Below are positions 15,739-15,786 of a DNA stretch of 15,786 nucleotides, one piece after another. How positions within the stretch are numbered: position 1 is the stretch's first letter; each line of letters begins with the position of its first letter. The stretch comes from S012-135 sp964423785. GTDB lineage: Bacteria; Desulfobacterota; Desulfobulbia; Desulfobulbales; S012-135. Made by a program: the position numbers and the translations under genes. The notes beneath the pieces were generated by a model. It ran no database searches and was not told the DNA's origin. It saw only the letters and a program-made list of their open reading frames with translations. The stretch lies in the NCBI GenBank assembly GCA_964423785.1, contig CAYRGZ010000053.1, positions 1 to 15,786 of the forward strand, read 5' to 3'.

Positions 15739-15786
15739 ATGGCAAAGGAAAAATTTGAGCGCACGAAACCGCACGTCAACATCGGC
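15739..15786 (+). CDS. tuf: Elongation factor Tu, N-terminal start (partial)
   Basis: The first 16 codons, MAKEKFERTKPHVNIG, are the unmistakable N-terminus of bacterial EF-Tu; the rest runs past the window edge. GGGGGAA (15727-15733) serves as ribosome binding site. It follows fusA by 20 bp, the standard end of the str operon (rpsL-rpsG-fusA-tuf). With the tuf tail at 1-50 it shows two tuf copies in the same orientation about 15.7 kb apart. Confidence 0.96.
   Translation, partial: MAKEKFERTKPHVNIG

Overview
This window is one of the most conserved gene blocks in bacteria, the fused 'rif' and 'str' regions. All genes are on the + strand, in the order: tuf (3' end), rpmG, tRNA-Trp, secE, nusG, rplK, rplA, rplJ, rplL, rpoB, rpoC, rpsL, rpsG, fusA, tuf (5' end). 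GC content is high. The proteins look like those of a Gram-negative Desulfobacterota (former delta-proteobacteria) organism, perhaps near Desulfobulbales. This placement rests on remembered family sequences (RpoC starting MEELF, the proteobacterial RpoB and RpoC insertion domains, the EF-G type) and not on a search.

Layout. 1-303: end of EF-Tu, L33 and tRNA-Trp, closed by a strong intrinsic terminator (317-348). 396-2408: secE-nusG-rplK-rplA, tightly spaced. 2409-2799: a 391-bp spacer without a credible gene. It holds a 16-nt palindrome, a weak promoter candidate and a recognisable L10 leader RNA motif. 2800-3836: rplJ (TTG start) and rplL. 3837-4058: a spacer with a very strong GC hairpin plus U-run, then a second hairpin, acting as an attenuator before the RNA polymerase genes. 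4059-12354: rpoB and rpoC (GTG start), separated by a 121-bp spacer with two stable hairpins. 12355-12684: a 330-bp spacer with a repeat, a good sigma70-type promoter and a structured rpsL leader. 12685-15786: rpsL, rpsG, fusA and the start of a second tuf.

Together the genes build the translation and transcription core. They encode ribosomal proteins of the GTPase-associated centre (L11, L10, L12), the L1 stalk, the decoding centre (S12, S7), elongation factors (EF-G, EF-Tu), the two catalytic RNA polymerase subunits, the NusG factor that couples polymerase to ribosome, and SecE of the protein translocase.

The genes themselves are ordinary; the main surprise is between them. The rplJ-rplL spacer (3322-3423) and the rpoC-rpsL spacer (12410-12536) carry two copies, in opposite orientation, of one roughly 102-127-bp element with short inverted termini. 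Identity is about 79% over a 61-nt ungapped core. Base changes between the copies preserve pairing, and one copy has an extra 24-nt hairpin. It looks like a structured, possibly mobile, intergenic repeat that I do not recognise. A second point is the fusA product, whose domain IV tip loops differ from those of classical EF-G, including a Leu where the translocation-critical His is expected.
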